From the NCBI GenBank assembly GCA_902490005.1, contig CABUCM010000026.1, positions 1-37,752 on the forward strand: DNA of 37,752 nt. Reading direction: 5' to 3'. Positions 30,881-37,752 of this stretch are shown here, in pieces (positions within the stretch are counted from its first letter, which is position 1; each line of letters opens with the position of its first letter). The notes beneath the pieces were generated by a model. That model was not told the DNA's origin, ran no database searches, and was given only the letters and a program-made list of their open reading frames with translations. This DNA comes from an uncultured Ruminiclostridium sp. (lineage in GTDB: Bacteria; Bacillota; Clostridia; Oscillospirales; Acutalibacteraceae). The position numbers were made by a program, and so were the translations under genes.

Positions 30881-33304
30881 ATGACGAAAAAAGAAGCGGC
30901 GCCCATGCTACTTCCTGTGCTGTATCTTCGGGGCCTTGTGCTTTTTCCGAAAATGATGCTTCATTTCGACGTTGGCAGAAAAAAATCAATCCTCGCCTTA
31001 AACGCCGCGATGCAGAACAATCAAAGCATCTTTTTGGCCCCTCAAGTGGATATTAAAGAGGAGGATCCCAACGCCGAGGGCCTTGCGCCTATGGGCGTGG
31101 TGGGTACCATCAAACAGATTTTGAAACAACCTGGCGACGGCATCCGCATTTTAGTGGAGGGAAATTACCGGGCGAAGATCACCGACGTGCTGCAGGATCA
31201 TCCATACATGATGTGCGACGTGGTTGCCTGCGAGGAGGCGCCGGCGCGCAATACCGCCAAAACAGTGGCGTTGGCCCGGGCGGTGAAGGAAGCCTTCAGC
31301 GAGTATATGGAGATGGCGCCTAAAATGGCGCCTGATATTGTGCTGGAGGTGCAGACCACCGATGATCCCGGCTATTTGGCGGATTATATCACCGCCAACA
31401 TTATGATGGAGTATCAGGATAAAATGGATATCCTGTGTGAGCTCCATCCTATGAAGCGGCTGCAAAAGCTGCTGAGGATCCTCACCCGGGAAGTGGATAT
31501 CCTAAAGCTGGAAACCGAACTAAGCGTTAAGGTTAGGGAGCAGATCGATCAAAACCAGCGGGAATACTTTATGCGGGAGCAGATCAAGGCCATTACCGAG
31601 GAGCTTGGAGAGGCGGATTCCCCTCAAAATGACGCGGAGGAATTCAAGGAGAAAATACTGAGCCTGGATTTGCCCGACAACGTGCGGGAGAAGCTGTTAA
31701 AGGAGTGCGACCGGCTGTATAAAATGCCCTTTGGCTCTCACGAGGCCAATGTGGTGCGCAATTACCTGGATATCTGTATGGAGCTGCCCTGGAATGTAGA
31801 ATCCAAGCTGAATATCGATATCAACCGGGCTAGAAAAATTTTGGATGCGGACCATTATGGGATGGACAAGGTCAAGGAGCGGATGCTGGAGCTTCTGGCG
31901 GTGAAAAAACTGGCGCCGGATGTGAAAGGCCAGATTATCTGCCTGGTAGGCCCTCCCGGCGTGGGAAAAACCTCCATCGCCAAATCCGTGGCCAGAGCCA
32001 TCGGCTGTAAATATGTGAGAATCGCGTTAGGCGGCGTGCGGGATGAATCGGATATCCGGGGCCACAGAAGGACCTACATAGGCGCCATGCCCGGCAGGAT
32101 TATTTCCGCCGTCAACCAGGCGGGCACCAAAAACCCCTTGCTGCTGCTGGATGAAATCGACAAGCTGGGGGCGGATTACAAAGGCGACCCCACCTCCGCG
32201 CTGCTGGAGGTTCTGGACGCGGAGCAGAACAACACCTTCCAGGATCATTATATCGACCTTCCCTTTGACTTGAGCGACGTGCTGTTTATTACCACCGCTA
32301 ACGATGCCGGCATGATCCCCGGCCCGCTGCTGGACCGTATGGACATCATCGAACTGCCCAGCTACACCCATGAGGAAAAATTCCAGATTGCCAAACGGCA
32401 TCTGATTCCAAAACAGATGAAGAAACACGGCTTGACCAGCAAAACGGTAAAGATCACTGATGACGCCATTCACGAGATCATCAGCGGCTATACCCGGGAG
32501 GCCGGCGTCCGTAATTTGGAGCGCACCATCGCCTCTCTGTACCGAAAGGCCGCTAAAAAGCTGGTGGCGGGCGAGGAAAAGAAGGTGACCATCGGCGTCA
32601 AACAGCTGGAGCCTATGCTGGGCGCCAAGCGATTTAAAGAGGAGCAGGGCGGCAAAAAGGATGAGATCGGTTTGGTCAACGGGCTGGCTTGGACCGCCGT
32701 AGGCGGGGAAACCATGCCCATCGAGGTAGCCGTCATGGAAGGCAATGGCAAAATCGAGCTGACAGGAAACCTAGGCGACGTGATGAAGGAATCCGCCAAA
32801 ACTGCCATTAGCTGTGTGAGAACCCGGGCCAAGGGGTTAAATATCAATCCTGATTTTTATAAAACCAAGGATATTCATATCCATGTGCCGGAGGGCGCCG
32901 TGCCCAAGGACGGCCCCAGCGCCGGCATCGCCATGGCCACCGCGGTGGTTTCCGCCCTCAGCGAGACCCCGGCCCGCCATGAAGTGGCGATGACCGGAGA
33001 GATTACCCTGCGGGGCCGGGTGCTGCCCATTGGGGGCCTGAAGGAAAAGACCATGGCGGCCTACCGGTACGGCATTAAGACGGTGATTATCCCGGCGGAA
33101 AACCAGCCGGACCTGAAAGAGGTGGACGAGGTGGTCAAGTCCAATATCCAGTTTGTCCCGGTGGAAACCCTGGATACTGTGCTGGAATGGGCTTTGGCCC
33201 CCAAAAAGGAAGAGGAAGCCCTGCCGGCGGAAGGGCAGCCGGTAGAAGCGGCGGTGCCGCCTCTGGCGAAAAAATCCGCCAGAAAAAATGCTTTTCTTTC
33301 TTAA
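30881..33304 (+). CDS. lon: Endopeptidase La (Lon protease)
   Basis: An 807-aa ATP-dependent protease. The N-terminal substrate-binding domain begins LLPVLYLRGLVLFP. The AAA+ module has Walker A GPPGVGKT (357-364) and LLLLDEIDKLG. The protease domain carries the Ser-Lys dyad S680 (KDGPSAGIAM) and K723 (GGLKEKTMAAYRYG), 43 residues apart as in Escherichia coli. It is a full-length LonA with a basic Ala/Pro-rich tail. ATG 30881 follows AGGAG at 30871-30875; the upstream in-frame start at 30863 lacks support. Confidence 0.98.
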   Translation: MTKKEAAPMLLPVLYLRGLVLFPKMMLHFDVGRKKSILALNAAMQNNQSIFLAPQVDIKEEDPNAEGLAPMGVVGTIKQILKQPGDGIRILVEGNYRAKITDVLQDHPYMMCDVVACEEAPARNTAKTVALARAVKEAFSEYMEMAPKMAPDIVLEVQTTDDPGYLADYITANIMMEYQDKMDILCELHPMKRLQKLLRILTREVDILKLETELSVKVREQIDQNQREYFMREQIKAITEELGEADSPQNDAEEFKEKILSLDLPDNVREKLLKECDRLYKMPFGSHEANVVRNYLDICMELPWNVESKLNIDINRARKILDADHYGMDKVKERMLELLAVKKLAPDVKGQIICLVGPPGVGKTSIAKSVARAIGCKYVRIALGGVRDESDIRGHRRTYIGAMPGRIISAVNQAGTKNPLLLLDEIDKLGADYKGDPTSALLEVLDAEQNNTFQDHYIDLPFDLSDVLFITTANDAGMIPGPLLDRMDIIELPSYTHEEKFQIAKRHLIPKQMKKHGLTSKTVKITDDAIHEIISGYTREAGVRNLERTIASLYRKAAKKLVAGEEKKVTIGVKQLEPMLGAKRFKEEQGGKKDEIGLVNGLAWTAVGGETMPIEVAVMEGNGKIELTGNLGDVMKESAKTAISCVRTRAKGLNINPDFYKTKDIHIHVPEGAVPKDGPSAGIAMATAVVSALSETPARHEVAMTGEITLRGRVLPIGGLKEKTMAAYRYGIKTVIIPAENQPDLKEVDEVVKSNIQFVPVETLDTVLEWALAPKKEEEALPAEGQPVEAAVPPLAKKSARKNAFLS

Positions 33305-33316
33305 AAGGAGCTTGCT

Positions 33317-33919
33317 ATGAGATTTGACAACGCGGCGTTTGAGCTGGCCGCCGGTAAATCGGACCAGCTGCCTGCCAGCGATTTGCCGGAGATTGTGTTT
33401 TCCGGAAAATCCAATGTGGGAAAGTCTTCCCTAATCAATAAGCTGCTGAACCGGAAGAATTTGGCCCGGGTCAGCGCCACGCCGGGGAAGACCGCCACCA
33501 TTAATTTTTACCGTCTGGATGAAATTCGTTTGGTGGATCTGCCTGGTTACGGCTACGCCAAGGTTTCCCAGGGGGAGAAAAAGCGCTGGGCGGAGCTGGT
33601 GGAGGGGTATTTCCAGCAGGAAAGAAACCTTGCCTTGGTAATTCAGCTGGTGGATATGCGCCATCCGCCCAGCAGGGACGACATGCATATGATTGAGTTC
33701 CTATGTGAAGGCGGCTTCCCATTTTTGATTGTGCTGACCAAAAGCGACAAGCTGAATCAAACAGAGAGAAAGCAAAGGCTTGCGGCGCTGCAGAAAACCT
33801 TTGCCGATTATGAAGGGTTGCAGCGAATCCCTTTTTCGTCGGTAACCGGCGAGGGGGCAGAGGAGCTGCGGGAAATACTATCCGCTATGGCGGAAGAGCC
33901 GGAGAACACGGCGCGCTGA
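33317..33919 (+). CDS. engB: Ribosome biogenesis GTP-binding protein EngB/YsxC
   Basis: A 200-aa small GTPase needed for 50S subunit assembly. G1 is FSGKSNVGKSSLIN (K36), G3 is VDLPGYGYAKVS and G4 is LTKSDK; TPGKTATINFY is the family switch region. AAAGGAG precedes ATG 33317. The position directly after lon matches the Bacillus lonA-ysxC order. Confidence 0.97.
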   Translation: MRFDNAAFELAAGKSDQLPASDLPEIVFSGKSNVGKSSLINKLLNRKNLARVSATPGKTATINFYRLDEIRLVDLPGYGYAKVSQGEKKRWAELVEGYFQQERNLALVIQLVDMRHPPSRDDMHMIEFLCEGGFPFLIVLTKSDKLNQTERKQRLAALQKTFADYEGLQRIPFSSVTGEGAEELREILSAMAEEPENTAR

Positions 33920-33944
33920 AATTTATCATTAGGGGTTGAAAATC

Positions 33945-35243
33945 ATGTTTACGGCAGATTGTTTTCAGGTGAACGAAGAAGGGCACTTGACCATAGGCGG
34001 CTGCGACACCGTGGCGCTGGCGAAAGAATACGGCACCCCGGCATATGTGATGGATGAAACCACCATCCGCCAAGCCTGCCGCCTTTACCAAAAGTCCTTT
34101 CAAGATAACTATGACGGCCATGGAATGGCCTTTTACGCCAGCAAGGCGTTAAACTGCAAGGAGCTTTGCCGCATTGTGGCCGAGGAAGGCCTTGGTTTGG
34201 ATGTGGTTTCCGGCGGGGAGCTTTATACCGCCCTGAAGGCTGGGTTCGACCCGAAAAAGATTCATTTCCACGGCAATAATAAAACCTTGGATGAGATGAA
34301 AATGGCGCTGGACAGCGGCGTGGGCGTCATTGTCATGGATCATTTAGCGGAAATGAGTACCCTGGACCGCCTGGCGGCGGAAAAGGGGGTCACCGTGGAT
34401 GTATCCATGAGAATCAAGCCTGGGATCGATGCCCACACCCACAGCTTTATCCGCACCGGGCAGATCGATTCTAAGTTCGGCTTTGCCCTGGAAACCGGAG
34501 AAGCCTTGGAGGCCGCGAAGGCGGCGGTTGCTTCCAGGAACCTGAACCTAAAAGAAATCCATTGCCATATCGGCTCTCAAATTTTCGATATGGATCCTTT
34601 CATCCTGGCGGCGGAGGTGATGATGGGCTTCCGCAAGGACATCAAGGAGGCCACCGGCGTTACCGTGGAATGTATGAACTTGGGCGGCGGATTCGGTATT
34701 CACTACACGGATCATGACCATCCCCAGCCCTATAACGCTTATATGAGCGCGGTGGCGAAAGCGGTAAAGGCTAAGGCGGAAGAATATGGTATGCCGGTGC
34801 CCTTTATCTGCCTGGAGCCGGGACGTTCCATTGTGGGCGAGGCCGGCATTACGCTGTATACCGTGGGTGGCGTGAAGGAGATCCCCAATATCCGCACCTA
34901 TGTGTCTATCGACGGAGGTATGACGGATAACCCCAGGTATGCTCTTTATAAATCCAGCTATCAGGCGGTAATCGCCAACAAGGCGGGAAAGCCCGCGGAA
35001 AAGAAGGTGACCATCGCCGGGAAATGCTGTGAAAGCGGCGACCTGATCCAGGAGGATACCATGATCCAGGAAGCGCAGCCGGGAGACATTCTGGCCGTGT
35101 TTTCTACCGGCGCCTACAATTATTCCATGGCCTCCAACTATAACCGGATTCCCAAGCCGCCCATTGTGATGGTAAAGGACGGCAAGGCCAGGGTGATTGT
35201 GAAAAGGGAAACCTACGATGACCTGATCCAAAATGACCTTTAA
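33945..35243 (+). CDS. lysA: Diaminopimelate decarboxylase
   Basis: A 432-aa PLP enzyme making lysine from meso-diaminopimelate. The PLP lysine is K67 in AFYASKALNCKEL; HGNNKT, HCHIGSQIFD, NLGGGFGIHY and LEPGRSIVGEAG are the family motifs, and GKCCESGDLI supplies the active-site Cys region. ATG 33945 has AGGGG nine bases upstream; the frame is open to 33936 but that start has no site. It ends at a strong terminator. Confidence 0.97.
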   Translation: MFTADCFQVNEEGHLTIGGCDTVALAKEYGTPAYVMDETTIRQACRLYQKSFQDNYDGHGMAFYASKALNCKELCRIVAEEGLGLDVVSGGELYTALKAGFDPKKIHFHGNNKTLDEMKMALDSGVGVIVMDHLAEMSTLDRLAAEKGVTVDVSMRIKPGIDAHTHSFIRTGQIDSKFGFALETGEALEAAKAAVASRNLNLKEIHCHIGSQIFDMDPFILAAEVMMGFRKDIKEATGVTVECMNLGGGFGIHYTDHDHPQPYNAYMSAVAKAVKAKAEEYGMPVPFICLEPGRSIVGEAGITLYTVGGVKEIPNIRTYVSIDGGMTDNPRYALYKSSYQAVIANKAGKPAEKKVTIAGKCCESGDLIQEDTMIQEAQPGDILAVFSTGAYNYSMASNYNRIPKPPIVMVKDGKARVIVKRETYDDLIQNDL

Positions 35244-35250
35244 GCTTTTC

Positions 35251-35284
35251 GGGCCTGTGATGTTATTTTCACAGGCCCATTTTG
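35251..35284 (+). terminator. Terminator of lysA
   Basis: GGGCCTGTGA 35251-35260 pairs with TCACAGGCCC 35269-35278 around an eight-base loop, followed by ATTTTGCG. Confidence 0.85.
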
Positions 35285-35288
35285 CGCC

Positions 35289-35317
35289 TTTACTTTTCCG
35301 CTTTTCTGTGGTAAAAT
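35289..35317 (+). promoter_or_regulatory. Sigma-A promoter of the TrpR-like regulator gene
   Basis: TTTACT at 35289-35294, 17 bases, TAAAAT at 35312-35317, 36 bases before the start codon. Confidence 0.6.
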
Positions 35318-35352
35318 TTTATTGCACTAAACCGCAGAAGGAGGGCTTTTTG

Positions 35353-35658
35353 ATGAATTCCAAATTAAGAGAAGACAGCGTGGATTTTTTGTTTCGATCC
35401 ATCCTTCAGCTGAAAACCGTGGATGAATGTTATGACTTTTTCGAGGATCTTTGCACTGTGCCGGAGATTAAGGCCATGTCTCAGCGTTTGGTTGTGGCCC
35501 ACATGCTCAGCGAGCGCAAGGTCTACAGCGATATTGTCACCAAAACCGGCGCCAGCACCGCCACCATCAGCCGGGTGAACCGGGCCCTGAACTATGGCTG
35601 CGACGGCTATGAGATGGTGTTCAGGCGGCTGAGCGAAGAGGAAAAAGAAGAAAAATGA
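35353..35658 (+). CDS. YerC/YecD-type TrpR-related DNA-binding protein
   Basis: A 101-aa protein of the YerC/YecD family, relatives of the Trp repressor. The helix-turn-helix is RKVYSDIVTKTGASTATISRV, with the preceding LCTVPEIKAMSQRLVVAHML typical of the family. The ligand is unknown; it is not a proven tryptophan sensor. ATG 35353 has AGGAGG about eight bases upstream; the longer frame to 35233 overlaps lysA and the terminator and is rejected. Its stop overlaps the methyltransferase start (ATGA), so the two are co-translated. Confidence 0.9.
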   Translation: MNSKLREDSVDFLFRSILQLKTVDECYDFFEDLCTVPEIKAMSQRLVVAHMLSERKVYSDIVTKTGASTATISRVNRALNYGCDGYEMVFRRLSEEEKEEK

Positions 35659-36401
35659 GCAGCTACGCCTATTTTGCCGGGTATTACGACGACCTGACCA
35701 AAAATGTGGAATACCAAAAGCAGGCGGATTATTTAGAGGCGCTTTGCCAAAGGCTGGGACATGCTCCCGGTTTGGTTTTGGACTTAGCCTGCGGGACCGG
35801 AAGCCTGACCGTGGAGCTCTGCAAACGGGGCTGGGATATCTATGGGGTGGACGGGTCCCCTGAGATGCTTTCAGAGGCCATGCAGAAGGCCCATCGGGAA
35901 GGGCTGGAGATTCTATTCCTCTGCCAGAAAATGCAGAAAATCGACCTCTACGGCACCATTGACACGGTGGTATGCTCCTTGGACAGCATCAACCATCTGA
36001 CCGCCCCGCAGGAAGTGCAGAAAACCTTTGACCGGGTATCTTTGTTTTTAAACCCGGGCGGGTATTTTATTTTTGATGTGAATACCGTTTATAAGCATCG
36101 GGAGGTATTGGGAAACAATACGTTTGTTTACGATACCCAGAAGGTTTACTGTGTGTGGCAGAATACCTTTTCCCCAAGCCAGAATAAGGTAACCATAAAC
36201 CTGGATTTTTTCCAGCGGAACGGGAATGCTTATTACCGCAGCCAGGAATCCTTCAGCGAGCGGGCCTATCACCAGCGGGAGTTGGAGGCTATGCTGGAAA
36301 AAGCCGGTTTAATAACGGCAGAGGTTTTCGACGAGCTTAGTTTTGAGCCGCCGAAAGAGGACTCTCAGCGTCTGGTTTTTGTGGTGCGCAAACCGGACTG
36401 A
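35655..36401 (+). CDS. Class I SAM-dependent methyltransferase
   Basis: A 248-aa protein. Motif I is VLDLACGTGSLTVEL (residues about 41-55), followed by the acidic residue of motif II in IYGVDGSPEML, CSLDSINHL and the post-motif LNPGGYFIFDVNT. The front ASYAYFAGYYDDLTKN-like stretch is typical of a clostridial methyltransferase family. The substrate is not known. It overlaps the TrpR-like gene by four bases and is followed by a hairpin. Confidence 0.9.
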   Translation: MSSYAYFAGYYDDLTKNVEYQKQADYLEALCQRLGHAPGLVLDLACGTGSLTVELCKRGWDIYGVDGSPEMLSEAMQKAHREGLEILFLCQKMQKIDLYGTIDTVVCSLDSINHLTAPQEVQKTFDRVSLFLNPGGYFIFDVNTVYKHREVLGNNTFVYDTQKVYCVWQNTFSPSQNKVTINLDFFQRNGNAYYRSQESFSERAYHQRELEAMLEKAGLITAEVFDELSFEPPKEDSQRLVFVVRKPD

Positions 36402-36421
36402 GAAATAAAATGAATTTTTCG

Positions 36422-36450
36422 TCGAAGGGCCTTAAGCCCTTCGATTTCTT
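36422..36450 (+). terminator. Terminator after the methyltransferase gene
   Basis: TCGAAGGGC at 36422-36430 pairs with GCCCTTCGA at 36436-36444, with a five-base loop and a T-rich tail. Confidence 0.82.
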
Positions 36451-36486
36451 TCACTGGCTGTGAAATGATTGTTTAAGGAGGTACTT

Positions 36487-37389
36487 ATGGACCGTTTGAT
36501 TCGCTGTATTACCAAGGATGGGGCCGTTATGGCGTCTGCTGTGGATTCCACCAATATCGTATATACCGCTCAGAAGATACACAATTTAACGCCGGTGGCC
36601 ACGGCGGCCCTGGGAAGGCTGCTGACGGCGTCTTCCATGATGGGCGCCCAGCTAAAGCAGCAACAGGCTAGCCTAACCTTAAAGGTTAGCGGGGACGGGC
36701 CGATTGGTTCTATGACGGCGGTGGCCTACAGCAGCGGCTGCTGCAAGGGCTATGCGGTGAACCCTCACGCCCAGGCGGAAAACTATCCCAATGGGAAGCT
36801 GAATGTTGCCGGGGTGGTAGGAAAAAACGGAGTCCTCTATGTAATGCGGGATTACGGAACCGGTGAACCCTATATGGGCCAGACGCCCCTAGTCAGCGGG
36901 GAGATCGCTGAAGACATCACCAGCTATTATGCCGCCAGCGAGCAGATCCCTACTGTGTGCGCTTTGGGCGTGCTTTGCGACAAGGAGGAAGGGGAGGCCC
37001 TGCTTTCAGGAGGCCTTTTGATTCAGCTGCTTCCTGCGGCGGAGGAGGAAGCCGTTGAGCGGCTGGAGAGAAATATCAGCCTGCTGGAGCCGGTAACCAC
37101 CATGTTGGCGAAGGGGTTTTCCATTGAGGAAATGGCGGCTAAGGTTCTTGAGGGTTTTGATTGGGAAATTTTAGAGGAGCGGAAGGTGGCGTATGTCTGC
37201 GACTGCAGCAAGGAACGAGTGGTGCAGGCGATTTATTCTTTGCCCGACGAGGATATTTTGTCTCTTGCGGATGAGCGTGGATACGCGGAAGCGGGATGCC
37301 AGTTCTGCAATCGGAAGTACCAGATTTCCAAGCGGGAGCTAGCTGAGATTGTGGAACAAAAATCGAAAAAAGATGGGGAAAAGTGTTGA
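36487..37389 (+). CDS. hslO: Hsp33, redox-regulated chaperone
   Basis: A 300-aa protein beginning MDRLIRCITKDGAVMASAVDST, with GDGPIGSMTAVAYSSG and RDYGTGEPYMGQTPLVSGEIAEDI, the Hsp33 core. The C-terminal switch has four zinc cysteines, CDC (residues about 238-240) and CQFC (near 275). Oxidation releases zinc and activates holdase function during oxidative stress, relevant to an anaerobe exposed to air. ATG 36487 follows AAGGAGG at 36475-36481. The stop codon lies inside the -35 box of the tRNA promoter. Confidence 0.96.
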   Translation: MDRLIRCITKDGAVMASAVDSTNIVYTAQKIHNLTPVATAALGRLLTASSMMGAQLKQQQASLTLKVSGDGPIGSMTAVAYSSGCCKGYAVNPHAQAENYPNGKLNVAGVVGKNGVLYVMRDYGTGEPYMGQTPLVSGEIAEDITSYYAASEQIPTVCALGVLCDKEEGEALLSGGLLIQLLPAAEEEAVERLERNISLLEPVTTMLAKGFSIEEMAAKVLEGFDWEILEERKVAYVCDCSKERVVQAIYSLPDEDILSLADERGYAEAGCQFCNRKYQISKRELAEIVEQKSKKDGEKC

Positions 37390-37414
37390 CTTTTACTTGG
37401 AAATATAGTATTAT
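37386..37414 (+). promoter_or_regulatory. Strong promoter of the tRNA operon
   Basis: TTGACT at 37386-37391, 17 bases, TATTAT at 37409-37414. The -35 box overlaps the TGA stop of hslO (37387-37389). Confidence 0.85.
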
Positions 37415-37470
37415 ATAACTCGTCGCTGAGAGCGCCAAGAAAGAAAAAGCGTTTGAAAACGGCGGTTTTT

Positions 37471-37546
37471 GGGAGCATAGCTCAGCTGGGAGAGCACTTG
37501 CCTTACAAGCAAGGGGTCACAGGTTCGAGCCCTGTTGTTCCCACCA
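37471..37546 (+). tRNA. tRNA-Val (anticodon TAC)
   Basis: A 76-base cloverleaf with an encoded CCA. The acceptor arm GGGAGCA pairs with TGTTCCC, the anticodon stem CTTGC/GCAAG encloses CTTACAA with anticodon TAC, and the T arm is ACAGG-TTCGAGC-CCTGT. Confidence 0.95.
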
Positions 37547-37561
37547 CAGGCGAAAGCCTGG

Positions 37562-37610
37562 TTTGTCTGGATAGTTACCGTGTAAGGGTAACGCCATGAT
37601 CGCAGACAAA
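37562..37610 (+). other. Structured spacer between tRNA-Val and tRNA-Asp
   Basis: TTTGTCTG 37562-37569 pairs with CAGACAAA 37603-37610, enclosing GTTACC/GGTAAC. Just before it CAGGC-GAAA-GCCTG (37547-37560) abuts the CCA end. These may guide processing of the tRNA precursor. Confidence 0.55.
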
Positions 37611-37615
37611 AATGT

Positions 37616-37692
37616 GGTCCGGTAGTTCAGCTGGTTAGAACGCTAGCCTGTCACGCTAGAGGTCGACGGTTCGATCCCGTTCCGGATCGCCA
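37616..37692 (+). tRNA. tRNA-Asp (anticodon GTC)
   Basis: A 77-base cloverleaf with encoded CCA. Acceptor GGTCCGG pairs with CCGGATC, the discriminator is G, and the anticodon stem GCTAG-family arm encloses CTGTCAC with anticodon GTC; the T loop is TTCGATC. Confidence 0.95.
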
Positions 37693-37697
37693 CATTT

Positions 37698-37752
37698 GCC
37701 TCTGTAGCTCAGTCGGTAGAGCAGGGGACTGAAAATCCCCGTGTCATTGGTT
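37698..37752 (+). tRNA. tRNA-Phe (anticodon GAA), cut by the window edge
   Basis: The 5' part of a tRNA: acceptor start GCCTCTG, D arm GCTC-AGTCGGTA-GAGC, anticodon stem GGGGA/TCCCC around CTGAAAA with anticodon GAA. The T arm and 3' end lie beyond the window. Confidence 0.9.

Noticed and set aside
35233..35352. Extension of the TrpR-like gene into lysA
   Set aside because: The region holds the lysA terminator and a sigma-A promoter; AGGAGG directly before ATG 35353 decides the start.

Overview
The window looks like chromosomal DNA of an anaerobic, spore-forming Clostridia species, probably in or near the Oscillospirales; that rank is inferred from gene content and order. Supporting features are a spore-coat basement locus (spoVM, sipL, spoIVA), an electron-bifurcating NfnAB pair, a cell-wall sorting signal, strong AGGAGG-type ribosome binding sites and Firmicutes-type synteny (rplS-lepB-rbgA-rnhB and tig-clpP-clpX-lon-engB). 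Base composition is moderately GC-rich apart from an AT-rich intergenic island at about 16.38-16.64 kb.

Layout. 1-1.26 kb: the end of rsgA, thiN, a 49-aa Cys-containing membrane protein and the 29-aa spoVM. 1.38-4.43 kb: sipL and spoIVA behind a sigma-E-like promoter. 4.48-6.81 kb: nfnAB. 6.9-8.3 kb: a MATE exporter. 8.4-9.4 kb: a small membrane protein plus an M50 site-2-type protease, reminiscent of a SpoIVFA/SpoIVFB pair. 9.56-15.5 kb: a two-gene signalling operon made of a five-domain REC-GGDEF-EAL-REC-GGDEF protein and a hybrid histidine kinase. 15.6-16.0 kb: a DtxR-family regulator on the minus strand, the only minus-strand gene. 16.0-16.69 kb: a long regulatory region with divergent promoters, two operator-like palindromes, an unexplained 44-codon open frame and a 109-bp perfect-inverted-repeat element. 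16.69-18.38 kb: a wall-anchored surface protein. 18.6-21.1 kb: a radical SAM protein and its DUF2344 partner. 21.1-24.15 kb: an rplS leader, rplS, lepB, rbgA and a fused rnhB-yraN gene. 24.2-27.4 kb: an M19 dipeptidase, thrC and a metallophosphoesterase. 27.5-33.9 kb: the proteostasis block tig, clpP, clpX, lon and engB. 33.9-37.4 kb: lysA, a TrpR-like regulator, a methyltransferase and hslO. 37.4 kb to the end: a tRNA operon (Val, Asp, Phe; Phe is cut by the window edge).

Most of the window is conserved housekeeping and sporulation DNA. The least explained parts are the 15.98-16.69 kb regulatory region, the 8.4-9.4 kb membrane protein/protease pair, the c-di-GMP signalling operon with two degenerate modules, the RNase HII-YraN fusion, and the rplS leader, in which one segment can pair either with an upstream element or with the Shine-Dalgarno sequence. 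I did not find CRISPR arrays, insertion sequences with transposase genes, prophage genes or rRNA genes.
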